Shown: piece after piece, positions 45,118-55,500 of the stretch
Position numbering within the stretch: position 1 is the stretch's first letter
Layout of the letters: the number at the start of each line of letters is the position of its first letter
Origin: Selenihalanaerobacter shriftii
Lineage (GTDB): Bacteria; Bacillota; Halanaerobiia; Halobacteroidales; Acetohalobiaceae
Length of the DNA: 64,000 nt
Reading direction: 5' to 3'
NCBI RefSeq assembly: GCF_900167185.1
Contig: NZ_FUWM01000019.1
Location: forward strand, 1-64,000
Notes under the pieces: model-generated
Seen by the model: only the letters and a program-made list of their open reading frames with translations
The model's database searches: none
Told to the model about the DNA's origin: nothing
Program-made: the position numbers and the translations under genes

Positions 45118-47859
45118 ATGTCAGAGAAAATAAATCTTATAATTAATGGAGAAGAAATATCAGTAACAGAGGAAAAAGGAGATACAGCCTTACTCTCCTT
45201 CCTTAGAGATGAAATGGGTTTAATGGGTGCTAAGAATGGATGTGGTCAAGGGCAATGTGGTACTTGTACAGTAATTATTGATGGAGAGGCGAAAAGATCT
45301 TGTCTTTGGAAGTTAAAGAGGATTAATGGTTCGACCGTAGAAACTATTGAGAATTTAAACAAAGATGGGCAATTACACCCTCTCCAAATTGCCTTTTTAG
45401 AGACTGGTGCTGTGCAATGTGGCTTCTGTACTCCAGGAATGATAATGTCTTCTAAGGCTTTGTTAGATAAGAATAACAATCCTTCAGAAGATGAAGTCAG
45501 AGATGCCTTAAAGAGAAATATCTGTCGATGTACTGGGTACCAAAAGATTATTGAATCTGTACAACTTGCTGCCAGATATTTAAGAGAAGGAGTAGAGATT
45601 AAAGAAAATTATACCACAGATGCATTTGGTAAATCAGTCATTAGAAATGATGGTTTAGATAAGGTGCAGGGAGCTTCTATATATGTAGATGATTATAGTA
45701 AGGAAGATATGTTACATGGAAAGCTTCATTTAAGTGAAGAGCCTCATGCTGAAATAGTTGATGTAGATATAAGTGAGGCTTTACAGGTTACTGGTGTAGT
45801 TGAAGTTTTAACTGCTGATGATATACCAGGAGAGAAGAATTTTGGTTTAATCCTCGATCAGCAACCGATTCTAGCCTACGATAGAGTAAGATATGTCGGG
45901 GAGCCAATAGCATTAATCCTTGCTGAAAGTAAGGAAGCAGCAGCTAAAGGTTCAAAAGTAATTAAAGTTGAGTATAAAGAACTTCCTACTTATTATAAAC
46001 CACAAGATGCTTTAGATGAAGATGCTATTGAAATTCATGACGATGGTAATACCCTAACCCATTTACAACTAAGGAAAGGCGAGTATGAGGAAGCCTTTGA
46101 AGAAGCAGATGTAATTGTTGAAGATACTTATCAGACTCCTTTTGTTGAGCATGCTTATCTTGAACCTGAAGGTGGGTTGGCAGAATACAATGATGGAGAA
46201 ATAACGGTTTGGACTCCTAGTCAGAGTTCACATAAGTATCAAGGAATGATTGCTGCTAGTTTAGATTTAGATGAAGAAGAAGTAAGAGTTATTAATACAT
46301 GTACTGGTGGTGCTTTTGGTGGTCGAGAAGAACCTACTGTACAGATTCATGCTGCTTTAGGTGCTTTAGTCACGGAAAGGCCGGTAAAGATTGTTTTAAA
46401 TAGAAAAGAGTCAATCAGAATGTCTACTAAGAGGCATGCAGCTTATCTAAATTATAAGATGGGAGCTACTAGTGATGGTAAGTTAGTTGCAGCAGAGGCT
46501 AAAATTTATACTGATACTGGTGCTTATGCATCAGCAGGTATTCCAGTGGCCAATAGAGCAACTACTTTTACCTTTGGACCTTATGTAATTCCACATGCTA
46601 AAGTAGATACTTATTCTGTTTATACTAATAATCTGCCAGGTGGAGCTATGCGGGGCTTTGGTTCACCACAAGTATGTTTTGCAGCTGAAAGACATTTAGA
46701 TAAATTAGCTGGAGAATTAGATATAGATCCGCTGGAATTTAGGTTAAAGAATGCTCTAGAAGAAGGCAAGTCGACACTGACTGGTCATGTTTTAGGCGCA
46801 GGTATAGGCTTTAAGGATTGTTTATTAGAACTTAAGGAATCTTTAGCTAAGGAAGAATATGATTTAAAGGATAATCAAAAGATTGGTATTGGTATAGCTG
46901 GTGGTTATAAAAATGTAGGTATCGGTCATGGATTACCTGAAGATAATCAAGCTAGAATTAAGCTGAATAAAGATGGTACTTTCACTTTATATGTTAGTTG
47001 TGTTGATTCAGGCCAGGGTTCTGATACAGCAATGGCTCAGGTTGCTACTGAAGTGTTAGGATGCTTCTATCAAGATATAGAGGTTATTGCCAGTGATACA
47101 GACCACATTTCTGATGGTGGAGTTACTACTGCTTCTAGAATGTCATTTCTTGCTGGTAATGCTGTTAAAGGTTGTGCTACTAAATTAAAAGATAAAGTAT
47201 TAGAAAACGCTTCTAAAGTAACTGGTATTCCAACAGAAAGAATAGAGTTACAAGGAAGAGATTTCATAAATAATGTAACGGGAGAAAGAATAATTTCATT
47301 AAAAGAAGTAGCAAATGATTATTCAGGTTTAAAAGCTAAATATGATTATCATCCTCCTGAAACAGAACCGATTCCTGAGCAGAATATACCGGCTTATCCA
47401 ACTAAAGATGATGATATAGGTAAGATACATTTTTCTTATTGTTACGCCGTTCATGCTGCTATAGTAGCAGTAGACAAAGAAACAGGTGAATTTGAAGTAT
47501 TGAAGATTATTGCTGCTCATGATGTAGGAAAGGCAATTAATCCCAAAGGTGTAGAAGGACAGATTGAAGGCGGAGTTTCCATGGGAGTTGGTTATGCACT
47601 CAGTGAAGAGTTTTATTTAAAGGATGGCTGGCCGGTTCAAGATACTTTGTCTAAATTAAATCTCCCTAATACTGCGAATATACCGCCAATAGAAAGTATA
47701 ATAATTGAAGAAGAACATCCAGAAGGACCATACGGTGCTAAAGGAATGTCTGAATTACCGGTTTCACCAGTAGCACCTGCTATAACAAATGCAATTTATG
47801 ATGCAATAGGTCTTAATATTAATCAAATTCCAATCAAAGATAAGTTAATTACAAAATAG
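45118..47859 (+). CDS. xdhD: XdhD-type molybdenum hydroxylase ([2Fe-2S] and molybdopterin domains fused)
   Basis: A 913-residue hydroxylase joining an N-terminal two-cluster iron-sulfur part (C42, C47, C50, C62; second cluster CGFC near 101-104 and CRCTGY near 136) to the molybdopterin-binding part (from about 170). It has no FAD domain, so electrons must leave by another partner. YGAKGMSELPVSPVAPA near the end holds the conserved active-site glutamate. This layout is that of E. coli XdhD, annotated as selenium-dependent xanthine dehydrogenase. It probably oxidises a purine ring in this locus. Confidence 0.93.
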   Translation: MSEKINLIINGEEISVTEEKGDTALLSFLRDEMGLMGAKNGCGQGQCGTCTVIIDGEAKRSCLWKLKRINGSTVETIENLNKDGQLHPLQIAFLETGAVQCGFCTPGMIMSSKALLDKNNNPSEDEVRDALKRNICRCTGYQKIIESVQLAARYLREGVEIKENYTTDAFGKSVIRNDGLDKVQGASIYVDDYSKEDMLHGKLHLSEEPHAEIVDVDISEALQVTGVVEVLTADDIPGEKNFGLILDQQPILAYDRVRYVGEPIALILAESKEAAAKGSKVIKVEYKELPTYYKPQDALDEDAIEIHDDGNTLTHLQLRKGEYEEAFEEADVIVEDTYQTPFVEHAYLEPEGGLAEYNDGEITVWTPSQSSHKYQGMIAASLDLDEEEVRVINTCTGGAFGGREEPTVQIHAALGALVTERPVKIVLNRKESIRMSTKRHAAYLNYKMGATSDGKLVAAEAKIYTDTGAYASAGIPVANRATTFTFGPYVIPHAKVDTYSVYTNNLPGGAMRGFGSPQVCFAAERHLDKLAGELDIDPLEFRLKNALEEGKSTLTGHVLGAGIGFKDCLLELKESLAKEEYDLKDNQKIGIGIAGGYKNVGIGHGLPEDNQARIKLNKDGTFTLYVSCVDSGQGSDTAMAQVATEVLGCFYQDIEVIASDTDHISDGGVTTASRMSFLAGNAVKGCATKLKDKVLENASKVTGIPTERIELQGRDFINNVTGERIISLKEVANDYSGLKAKYDYHPPETEPIPEQNIPAYPTKDDDIGKIHFSYCYAVHAAIVAVDKETGEFEVLKIIAAHDVGKAINPKGVEGQIEGGVSMGVGYALSEEFYLKDGWPVQDTLSKLNLPNTANIPPIESIIIEEEHPEGPYGAKGMSELPVSPVAPAITNAIYDAIGLNINQIPIKDKLITK

Positions 47860-47872
47860 AAAGGGTGGGAAT

Positions 47873-48952
47873 ATGACTGATTTAAATGTAGAAATTTATG
47901 ACATGAAATTAAAGAATCCAGTTATGCCTGCAGCAGGTCCTCCGATTAGAAATGGAGAAGTTGCTCATAAAGCTAAAGAAGGTGGAGCAGGAGCAATTGT
48001 AACTAAGACAATTTCCACAGAGGCTGCTGATGTTCCTCGACCATGTATGGCAGAGGTAGATACTGGTTTCTTAAATTCAGAGCTTTGGTCAGAACATGGT
48101 CCCAATGTATGGCTGGATGCAGAATATCCAGAAGTTAAAAAGACAGGATTACCTATTATTGTAGGACTTGGTTATTCTGGAGAAGATATTAGAGAGCTTG
48201 CTCCAAAGGTAGAACCGTATGCTGATGCTTTAGAATTATCGACTCATTATTTAGGCGGTGATCCATCACCAGTAATTGAAGCCATTGAAGCAGCTAAAGA
48301 GTCTGTAGATATTCCGGTATTTGTAAAGTTAAGTCCTGATGTTGATATATCTAAATTTGCAAAAGCTGCTGAAGATGCTGGAGCTGATGGAATTGTTTTA
48401 ATTAATTCATTTGGACCTTGTCTTGATATTGATCTTGAAACTGGAGAACCATTAATGGGAAGTAAGGATGGTTATGGTTGGCTATCTGGTGATGCTATTT
48501 TCCCTCTAGCTTTAAGATGTGTATTTGAAGCTTGTGGTGCAGTTGATATTCCAGTAATTGGAGTTGGAGGAATCAGTAGCGGAGCTGATGCCATTAAGAT
48601 GATTATGGCAGGTGCTCAAGCGGTACAGGTTTGTACTGCTGCTATTTTAGAGGGACCGCAGGTTTATGGTAAAATTGTAGCTGAGATGGAAAATATCTTA
48701 GAAGAAAAAGGATATTCTTCCTTAGATGAAATTAGAGGCTTGGCTCAGCAGAAGGTAGATGACAAAGTAAATTTAAATAAAGAAGTACCAAAAGCTAATG
48801 ATGAATGTACTACTTGTGGTATTTGTAAGAAGAGCTGTCCGTATCAAGCTATCACTATTGAAGAAAAAGCATTGATTGATGAAGAGAGTTGTTTTGGTTG
48901 TGGTTTATGTGTTACTAGATGTCCAGTTAACGCTTTAAAGATTGATTATTAA
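47873..48952 (+). CDS. PreA-like FMN oxidoreductase with two 4Fe-4S clusters
   Basis: A dihydroorotate dehydrogenase-type TIM barrel (about 1-285; KNPVMPAAGPPIRN, VKLSPDVD, GVGGISSG) carrying a C-terminal ferredoxin segment with two cluster motifs, CTTCGICKKSCPY and CFGCGLCVTRCPV. The layout matches subunit PreA of NAD-dependent dihydropyrimidine dehydrogenase (359 aa). No PreT partner and no full-length YgfK gene are present. It may reduce a purine-derived ring or take electrons from XdhD, whose gene ends 13 bases upstream. Confidence 0.85.
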   Translation: MTDLNVEIYDMKLKNPVMPAAGPPIRNGEVAHKAKEGGAGAIVTKTISTEAADVPRPCMAEVDTGFLNSELWSEHGPNVWLDAEYPEVKKTGLPIIVGLGYSGEDIRELAPKVEPYADALELSTHYLGGDPSPVIEAIEAAKESVDIPVFVKLSPDVDISKFAKAAEDAGADGIVLINSFGPCLDIDLETGEPLMGSKDGYGWLSGDAIFPLALRCVFEACGAVDIPVIGVGGISSGADAIKMIMAGAQAVQVCTAAILEGPQVYGKIVAEMENILEEKGYSSLDEIRGLAQQKVDDKVNLNKEVPKANDECTTCGICKKSCPYQAITIEEKALIDEESCFGCGLCVTRCPVNALKIDY

Positions 48953-49076
48953 ATCCGTAAATTTGAATATCATATTCTGACTAGTCTCTTATTGAGATAG
49001 TTTGAATAATAATTAATAGAGAAGAAAATCTGTTTTACGGGAACCTGGATTTTGATTTATAAGGAGAGATGGACTA

Positions 49077-50447
49077 ATGACTACTAAATTGATTAGAAAT
49101 GCAGATAAAATAGTTACTATGGATGATAAAAGAAATATATTTGAAGATAGTTCAATATTAATAGAAGATGGTAAGATTAAAGCTATTGGGAAAGAAGCAT
49201 TGAATGAAGATGTTGAGGTTGATGAGGTTATTGATGGAAAGGATAAATTTATCTTTCCGGGATTAGTTAATACTCATCATCACTTTTATCAGACATTAAC
49301 TCGTTGTATTCCAGAGGTGCAAAATGTTGAACTCTTTCAGTGGTTAAAATTTCTTTATCCCATTTGGGCTAACTTAACTTCTGAAGCTGTTTATACTAGT
49401 TCTTTAGTAGCTTTAGGAGAGTTATTAAAGACGGGATGTACAACAAGTAGTGACCATCACTATGTATTTCCTCAAGGAGTAAGTGGAGAATTAATTGATC
49501 GACAGATAGAAGCGGCTAGAAAGTTAGGTGCTCGTTTTCATCCATGTCGTGGAAGCATGTCTTTAGGAGAAGATGATGGCGGTTTACCACCTAATTCTGT
49601 AATTCAAAGTGATGAAGAAATCTTAGAAGATAGTCAACGATTAATTGAAGATTATCATGACCCAGATGAGTTATCAATGTGTCAAATTGTATTGGCACCT
49701 TGTTCACCATTCTCAGTTACATCAGAAATTATGGAAGAGACAGTAAAGTTAGCTAGAGAATACGAAGGAGTAAATTGTCATACTCATTTAGCAGAAACTG
49801 AAGATGAGAATGATTTCTGTCAAGAAGCAATGGGAATGCGTCCTTTAGAGTATATGGAAAGTGTCGGCTGGATAGGTGATGATATCTGGTTTGCACATGG
49901 TGTTCATTTTAATGAAGAGGAATTAGATTTATTAGCTAAGACATCTACTGGAGTTGCTCATTGTCCTGTATCGAATCAAAAATTAGCTTCTGGAATAGCT
50001 AAGATTCCATCTATGTTAGAAAGAGATATCAAAGTTGGTTTAGCAGTTGATGGTAGTGCCAGTAATGACTCTTCAGATATGATAGGAGAGATGAAGTCAG
50101 CTCTCTTATTACATCGAGTTAATGGCGGCATTGATGCTATTTCACCAGAAGAAGTGCTAGAGATGGCAACTCGAGGTGGAGCTCGTCTATTAGGTAGAGA
50201 TGATATTGGTAGTTTAGAACCTGGTAAAGCAGCAGACTTGTTTATGGTCGATAAGTACCGACTAGGATTGGCTGGGGCTTTTCATGATCCAATAACTGCT
50301 CTGATTACTTGTGGCGATAGCAATGTTGTGGATATGACTATGGTAAATGGAGAAATTGTTGTTAAGGAAGGCAAGTTGGTTAATGTTGATGAGCGAAACC
50401 TTGCTAAGCAAGCTAATGAAATATCTAAAGTTATGGTGAATAATTAA
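49077..50447 (+). CDS. 8-oxoguanine deaminase family amidohydrolase
   Basis: Zinc amidohydrolase (456 aa) of the TrzN/AtzB-like group that includes 8-oxoguanine deaminase. Metal and catalytic residues lie in FPGLVNTHHHFYQTLTR (about 59-75), HTHLAETEDEN (about 236-246), WFAHGVHF and GLAVDGSASNDSSDM. In the locus it would deaminate an oxidised aminopurine before ring opening. A close alternative is guanine deaminase. AAGGAGAGATGG precedes the ATG. Confidence 0.85.
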   Translation: MTTKLIRNADKIVTMDDKRNIFEDSSILIEDGKIKAIGKEALNEDVEVDEVIDGKDKFIFPGLVNTHHHFYQTLTRCIPEVQNVELFQWLKFLYPIWANLTSEAVYTSSLVALGELLKTGCTTSSDHHYVFPQGVSGELIDRQIEAARKLGARFHPCRGSMSLGEDDGGLPPNSVIQSDEEILEDSQRLIEDYHDPDELSMCQIVLAPCSPFSVTSEIMEETVKLAREYEGVNCHTHLAETEDENDFCQEAMGMRPLEYMESVGWIGDDIWFAHGVHFNEEELDLLAKTSTGVAHCPVSNQKLASGIAKIPSMLERDIKVGLAVDGSASNDSSDMIGEMKSALLLHRVNGGIDAISPEEVLEMATRGGARLLGRDDIGSLEPGKAADLFMVDKYRLGLAGAFHDPITALITCGDSNVVDMTMVNGEIVVKEGKLVNVDERNLAKQANEISKVMVNN

Positions 50448-50482
50448 GAAGTAGTAGCTATTAATTTATTGGAGGTGATCCC

Positions 50483-51817
50483 TTGAAACTAGTTGGACCA
50501 GGGACAATAATCACTTTTGATTCAAACAGACCAGTTGTAACCGACGGCGGCTTAGTAATTGAAGATAATTTGATAAAAGAGATTGGAGATTATAAGCAGC
50601 TTATTAAAAAATATGAGTCAAAGATTGAAGATAAGATTAAGACTGATGATAAATTAATTATGCCGGGGATGGTTAATACTCATATGCACCTTTATAGTAC
50701 TTTTGCTCGGGGAATGGCAATTAAAGATGACCCCCCGCAGGATTTCGTTCAGATTTTAGAACGACTTTGGTGGAGGTTAGATAAAGCTTTAGATTATGAA
50801 GGAGTCTATTATAGCGCATTATTGGCTATTATTGAAGGGATAAAGAATGGTACGACGACTATTTTTGATCATCACGCCAGTCCCAATGCTATCAGTGGTT
50901 CACTTGATAAGATTTCAGAAGCAGTAAATGAAACAGGAATTCGAGCTTGTTTATCCTATGAGGTTTCTGATCGGGATGGTAAAGAAAAAGCCCAAGAAGG
51001 AATTGAAGAGAATAAGCGGTTTATTAAAAAATGTAAAGAAAAAGATTCAGAATTAATTAAAAGTGCTTTTGGATTACATGCTTCCTTTACTTTAAGTAAT
51101 GAGACTTTACAGCAAGTAAGTAAAGTAGTGAATGAATTAGAGACAGGTATTCACATGCATGTTGCTGAAGGAAAAGCAGACCAAGAGGATAGTCTATCTA
51201 AGTATGATTTAACTGTAATTGAAAGATTAGAGGAGCTAGGTCTTTGTAATTCAAAGATGATCGGTGCTCATGGTGTTCATTTACAGCCTCATGATATGGA
51301 GATTCTTTCCGAACATAATGCTAATTTAATTCATAATCCAGAATCGAATATGGGTAATGCTGTAGGATATCCACCGATATTTTCTATGCTTGATAAAGGA
51401 GTTCTTGTAGGACATGGAACAGATGGTTTTACTACTGATATGTTTGAATCAATTAAAGTAGCAAACCTTCTGCATAAACATAATTCTGGAAACCCTTCTG
51501 CAGCGTGGGAGGAAGTACCTACTATAACTTTTGAGAATAATCAAAAAATAACTAATAAATTTTATGATAAACCATTAGCAGTTTTAAAAGAAGGTGGATA
51601 TGCTGATTTAATAGCAGTTGATTATCGTCCTACTACACCTTTAAGCAGTGATAATTATTATCCTCATATACTTTTTGGAATTTCTGGTGGTAAGGTAGAG
51701 ATGACTATGGTTAATGGGCAGGTATTAATGGAAGATGGAGAAGTTAAAGTAGTAGATGAAGAAGAGATATATCATAAGGCACGGTTAACAGCTAAAGAAG
51801 TTTGGAAAAGGTTCTAG
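50483..51817 (+). CDS. ssnA: SsnA-family aminohydrolase
   Basis: A 444-residue metal-dependent amidohydrolase of the SsnA type, conserved in yge-like purine clusters. The HxH pair is in MPGMVNTHMHLYSTFARG (about 59-76), other ligands in HMHVAEG, GAHGVHL and GHGTDGF. Its exact substrate is unsettled in the literature I know. It starts with TTG at 50483 behind GGAGGTGATCCC and follows the deaminase gene by 35 bases. Confidence 0.92.
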   Translation: MKLVGPGTIITFDSNRPVVTDGGLVIEDNLIKEIGDYKQLIKKYESKIEDKIKTDDKLIMPGMVNTHMHLYSTFARGMAIKDDPPQDFVQILERLWWRLDKALDYEGVYYSALLAIIEGIKNGTTTIFDHHASPNAISGSLDKISEAVNETGIRACLSYEVSDRDGKEKAQEGIEENKRFIKKCKEKDSELIKSAFGLHASFTLSNETLQQVSKVVNELETGIHMHVAEGKADQEDSLSKYDLTVIERLEELGLCNSKMIGAHGVHLQPHDMEILSEHNANLIHNPESNMGNAVGYPPIFSMLDKGVLVGHGTDGFTTDMFESIKVANLLHKHNSGNPSAAWEEVPTITFENNQKITNKFYDKPLAVLKEGGYADLIAVDYRPTTPLSSDNYYPHILFGISGGKVEMTMVNGQVLMEDGEVKVVDEEEIYHKARLTAKEVWKRF

Positions 51818-51840
51818 TTTTCATATAGGAGGTGGGTTAA

Positions 51841-52713
51841 TTGGCAGGTAGTATGTACTATAAGCCAACTAATATAGATGAGGCATTAGAATTAATTAGT
51901 AGAGAACAGAATGCAACTTTCTTTGCCGGCGGCACTGATTTAATGGTAGAGTATTTTGAAAGTTTAAGCCAAATGGGAAAGATAATCAATATTTCAGGAA
52001 TAGAAGAATTACGTGGAATTACAAAGAAAGAAGATGAGATTCAGATTGGTCCGTTGACTACTCACCAAGAAATATGTGATTCAGAAATATTATTAGAATT
52101 AGTTCCTTGGCTTTGTCAAGCGGCTGAAGAAGTAGGGTCTCCTCAGATTAGACATAGAGGCACTATAGGAGGTAATATAGCTAATGCATCTCCGGCAGCT
52201 GATACAGTACCGGCTCTAATTGCAGCTGGAGCTACTGTGGAATTAACAGGAGTTAATGGTAAACGTAATTTTGACTTAGAAAATATATTTACTGGGCCAG
52301 GAGAGACAATTATTGATGATCAAGAATTGATTACTAATATTTCATTACCGATTCCTGATGACACAAAAGCAGGTAGCTTTATGAAAATAGGAAAAAGAAA
52401 AGCACTATCTATTTCAGTATTAAACGGCTCTGTCTTTTTAGAAATTGACCGCGAAGATATGAAATTTATAGATGTACGCATCTGTCTTGGTTCTGTAGCA
52501 CCTGTACCGTATAGGGCTAGAAAAGCTGAAGAAGTGATAAGAGGCGCAGAGGTTACTATAGAAAATATAGAAAAAGCAGGTCAAGCAGCCAGTGATGAGA
52601 TTACTCCGATTGATGATGTACGAGGAACAGCAGAATATAGAAAGCAAGTAGCTAAGTCAGCAGTAATTAGATTAATCAAAGAGGCTACAGAGCAATTGGA
52701 GGTTGGGATATAG
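51841..52713 (+). CDS. xdhB: xanthine dehydrogenase FAD subunit (XdhB/YgfM-like)
   Basis: FAD-binding subunit of a molybdenum hydroxylase (290 aa). FFAGGTDLMVEY (about 26-37) and RHRGTIGGNIANASPAAD (about 102-119) bind FAD, as in CoxM/XdhB proteins. It abuts the iron-sulfur subunit gene with no gap and forms the XdhBCA set with the next two genes. Start codon TTG at 51841 behind TAGGAGGTGGG. Confidence 0.93.
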   Translation: MAGSMYYKPTNIDEALELISREQNATFFAGGTDLMVEYFESLSQMGKIINISGIEELRGITKKEDEIQIGPLTTHQEICDSEILLELVPWLCQAAEEVGSPQIRHRGTIGGNIANASPAADTVPALIAAGATVELTGVNGKRNFDLENIFTGPGETIIDDQELITNISLPIPDDTKAGSFMKIGKRKALSISVLNGSVFLEIDREDMKFIDVRICLGSVAPVPYRARKAEEVIRGAEVTIENIEKAGQAASDEITPIDDVRGTAEYRKQVAKSAVIRLIKEATEQLEVGI

Positions 52714-53193
52714 ATGAATAAACTTCCTATTACCTTAACGGTGAATGACACAGATTATTCAGTTGATGTCAGTCCTGATATGAGATTAGTTGATTTGCTT
52801 AGAGAAGAATTAGGATTATTAGGTACTAAAGAAGGATGCGGTGAAGGTGAGTGTGGAGCCTGTACTATAATTAAGGATGGTGAAACAGTAAACTCCTGCT
52901 TAGTTCTAGCTGCAGAAGCTGATGATAGTAATATTACTACTATTGAAGGGCTTGGTGACGAGGATAATCTTCATCCGCTACAAGAGTCATTTATTGAATA
53001 TGGAGCAGTCCAATGTGGTTTTTGCACGCCAGGTATGATCTTATCAGCAAAAAATCTACTTGATAAGAATCCTGCACCGAATGAGTCTGAGATTAAAGTC
53101 GGATTATCTGGGAATATATGTCGTTGCACAGGATATACAAAGATAATTGAAGCAGTTAAAGCAGTTGCTAATAGAGGAGGTGACTCATCATGA
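52714..53193 (+). CDS. xdhC: xanthine dehydrogenase [2Fe-2S] subunit
   Basis: A 159-residue two-cluster iron-sulfur subunit. The plant-type ferredoxin cluster is in CGEGECGACT (about 42-51) and the second cluster in CGFCTPGMI and ICRCTGY. It passes electrons from the molybdenum centre to FAD. The stop overlaps the start of the large subunit gene (ATGA). Confidence 0.95.
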   Translation: MNKLPITLTVNDTDYSVDVSPDMRLVDLLREELGLLGTKEGCGEGECGACTIIKDGETVNSCLVLAAEADDSNITTIEGLGDEDNLHPLQESFIEYGAVQCGFCTPGMILSAKNLLDKNPAPNESEIKVGLSGNICRCTGYTKIIEAVKAVANRGGDSS

Positions 53194-55469
53194 AGAAAGT
53201 AGTCGGTCAAAAAGTGAAGAAAGTTGATGCGATTGAGAAAGTAATTGGTAAGGCTAAGTTTGCAAAAGATTATTCATTTGATGACATGCTGTATTTAAAA
53301 ATATTGCGAGCACCTCATCCACATGCTAAAATAATTGATATAGATATTTCTAAAGCTCAAGAGTTAGATGGAGTGGTAAGAATAGTTACGGCTGATGATC
53401 TTCCTGAATTAAATAATTTTGGTTTAATCCTTAAAGATGAAGAGGTATTTGTTAAAGAAAAGACTCATTACATGGGCGATGCTTTGGCAGCAATTGCTGC
53501 TGAGTCAGAGGAGATTGCCCATGAAGCTCGGAATTTAATTGAAGTCGAATATGAAGAGTTAGAAGTGATTGATAATCCTTTTCGGGCTATGGAAGATGAT
53601 GCTCCTAAAATTCATGAAGAGGGTAATGTTGTCTGTTCTCATAATCTTGAAAAAGGTGATGTGGAGCAAGGTTTTGAGGAAGCAGATTTAATTATTTCTA
53701 ATGAATTTCAGACGCAACATATAGAACAACTTCCTTTGGAACCAGAAGCCGGGGTAGCTAAGTATGATTCAGAAACAGATACGTATACTCTTTGGGCCCC
53801 AACGCAGTGGTTGCATGATACTCAAGGAGATATGGCTCAATCATTAGGAGTCCCTCCTGAAAAAATCAAAATTAACCAACCAACTATTGGTGGAGCTTTT
53901 GGAAAGAGAGAGGATATTTCGGTACATCTACATTTAGCTATTATGGCAAAGTTAACTGGGAAGCCTGTTAAATTAGCTTATACTCGAGAAGAATCTATGA
54001 TAACTCAATCAAAACGACATCCTATAACTTTTAAATTTAAAACAGGAGTTACTAAAGATGGAGAGATAATTGCTTGGGAGTCTGAAGTAATTGGTGATAC
54101 AGGAGCATGTGCTTCCAGTGGTCCAGCAGTAGTACATCAAGCGCTCTATCATTGTACAGGACCATATAATGTTCCCAATGTAAAAGGAAAGTCTTACACA
54201 GTTTATACTAATAACACTTATGCTGGAGCAATGAGAGGCTTTGGTGCTACTCAATCAGCATTTGCTTATGAATCACAGATTGATATTATAGCTGAAGAGT
54301 TGGGTATGGATCCTTATGAATTCAGATTAAAGAATGCTTATGATATAGGTTCTTCAACTCCTAATGGTCAAATTTTAACTAGTAGTGTTGGAGCAAAGGA
54401 ATCATTAAAAAAAGCTATTGAAGCAGCAGATTATCAAAAAAAGTCGGCAAGTACAGAAGAGAAAGCTGATAATTCATCAACGAAGAAATGTGGGAAGGGC
54501 ATGGCTACTATAATGTTTGGTAATGGCTATGGAGAAGGATTTCCAGATCATTCTTTCTGCACAGTAAAAGTTAAAGAAGATGGAGATATATTAATAGAGA
54601 CTGCAGCAGCTGATGTAGGACAGGGTGTTTTAACTGTAGTTACCCAGATTGTTTCTGAAGTATTAAACATATCTCAAGATAGAATTGAAGTAGCTCCAGG
54701 TACTACAGAGGATATGAAGAATGCTGGTTCAACTTCAGCTAGTAGACAGACGATCTTTTCTGGAAATGCGGCTAAGGTGGCTGCAGAAGAATTATTAGGT
54801 CAGATTAATCATCAAGCATTTATGGAATTAGGAGCTAATTATCCCGAGTTTGAGGTGAAAGATGGAAAAGTAGTTCCATTTGAAGGAGAAGAATTAACAT
54901 TTAAAGAGTTAGCTCAAATTGCTAAAAATAAGGGAGAACCGCTTAAAGCAGAAGGATGTTATTTCCCAGAAACTTATGCTCCTGATGAAGAGACTGGTTA
55001 TTCAGAACTTGCTTATGTTACTTATACCTTTAATACTCATGTTGCAGAAGTTGAAGTTGATACTGATACAGGGATTGTTACTGTATTAAGAATGGTTACT
55101 GCTCCTGACGTAGGAAAAGCTATCCATCCCCAGAATATAGAAGGACAGAGTGAAGGTGGAACTGTAATGGGGATGGGAATGGCGTTAATGGAAGATCAGA
55201 TTATAGATGAAGGAATAACTATGAATCCTAATATGAGTAATTATTTAGTACCTACTACAATGGATGTTCCAGAGATAGAAACAGTGATTGTAGAAAGTGG
55301 TGATGGACCAGGCCCATATGGAGCTAAAGGTATTGGAGAACCAGTAACCCTTCCGGCTGCTCCTGCTATTATTAATGCTATTGAAGATGCAATTGGAGTA
55401 AGAATAAAAGAACTCCCTGCTACTCCAGAAAAAATTCTTAAAGCTTTAAGAGAGAAAAATGATAATTAA
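53190..55469 (+). CDS. xdhA: xanthine dehydrogenase molybdopterin subunit
   Basis: Catalytic molybdopterin-cytosine-dinucleotide subunit (759 aa). Typical segments are GGAFGKRED (about 232-240), AGAMRGFGATQS (about 347-358), ADVGQG and GPYGAKGIGEPVTLPAAPA near the end with the active-site glutamate. Substrates are probably hypoxanthine and xanthine. With XdhB and XdhC it forms a complete three-subunit enzyme, separate from the fused XdhD. No maturation gene (MocA/XdhC-chaperone type) is in the window. Confidence 0.94.
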   Translation: MKKVVGQKVKKVDAIEKVIGKAKFAKDYSFDDMLYLKILRAPHPHAKIIDIDISKAQELDGVVRIVTADDLPELNNFGLILKDEEVFVKEKTHYMGDALAAIAAESEEIAHEARNLIEVEYEELEVIDNPFRAMEDDAPKIHEEGNVVCSHNLEKGDVEQGFEEADLIISNEFQTQHIEQLPLEPEAGVAKYDSETDTYTLWAPTQWLHDTQGDMAQSLGVPPEKIKINQPTIGGAFGKREDISVHLHLAIMAKLTGKPVKLAYTREESMITQSKRHPITFKFKTGVTKDGEIIAWESEVIGDTGACASSGPAVVHQALYHCTGPYNVPNVKGKSYTVYTNNTYAGAMRGFGATQSAFAYESQIDIIAEELGMDPYEFRLKNAYDIGSSTPNGQILTSSVGAKESLKKAIEAADYQKKSASTEEKADNSSTKKCGKGMATIMFGNGYGEGFPDHSFCTVKVKEDGDILIETAAADVGQGVLTVVTQIVSEVLNISQDRIEVAPGTTEDMKNAGSTSASRQTIFSGNAAKVAAEELLGQINHQAFMELGANYPEFEVKDGKVVPFEGEELTFKELAQIAKNKGEPLKAEGCYFPETYAPDEETGYSELAYVTYTFNTHVAEVEVDTDTGIVTVLRMVTAPDVGKAIHPQNIEGQSEGGTVMGMGMALMEDQIIDEGITMNPNMSNYLVPTTMDVPEIETVIVESGDGPGPYGAKGIGEPVTLPAAPAIINAIEDAIGVRIKELPATPEKILKALREKNDN

Positions 55470-55500
55470 ACCTATAATATAGTTGAGGAGGCTAAAGACA

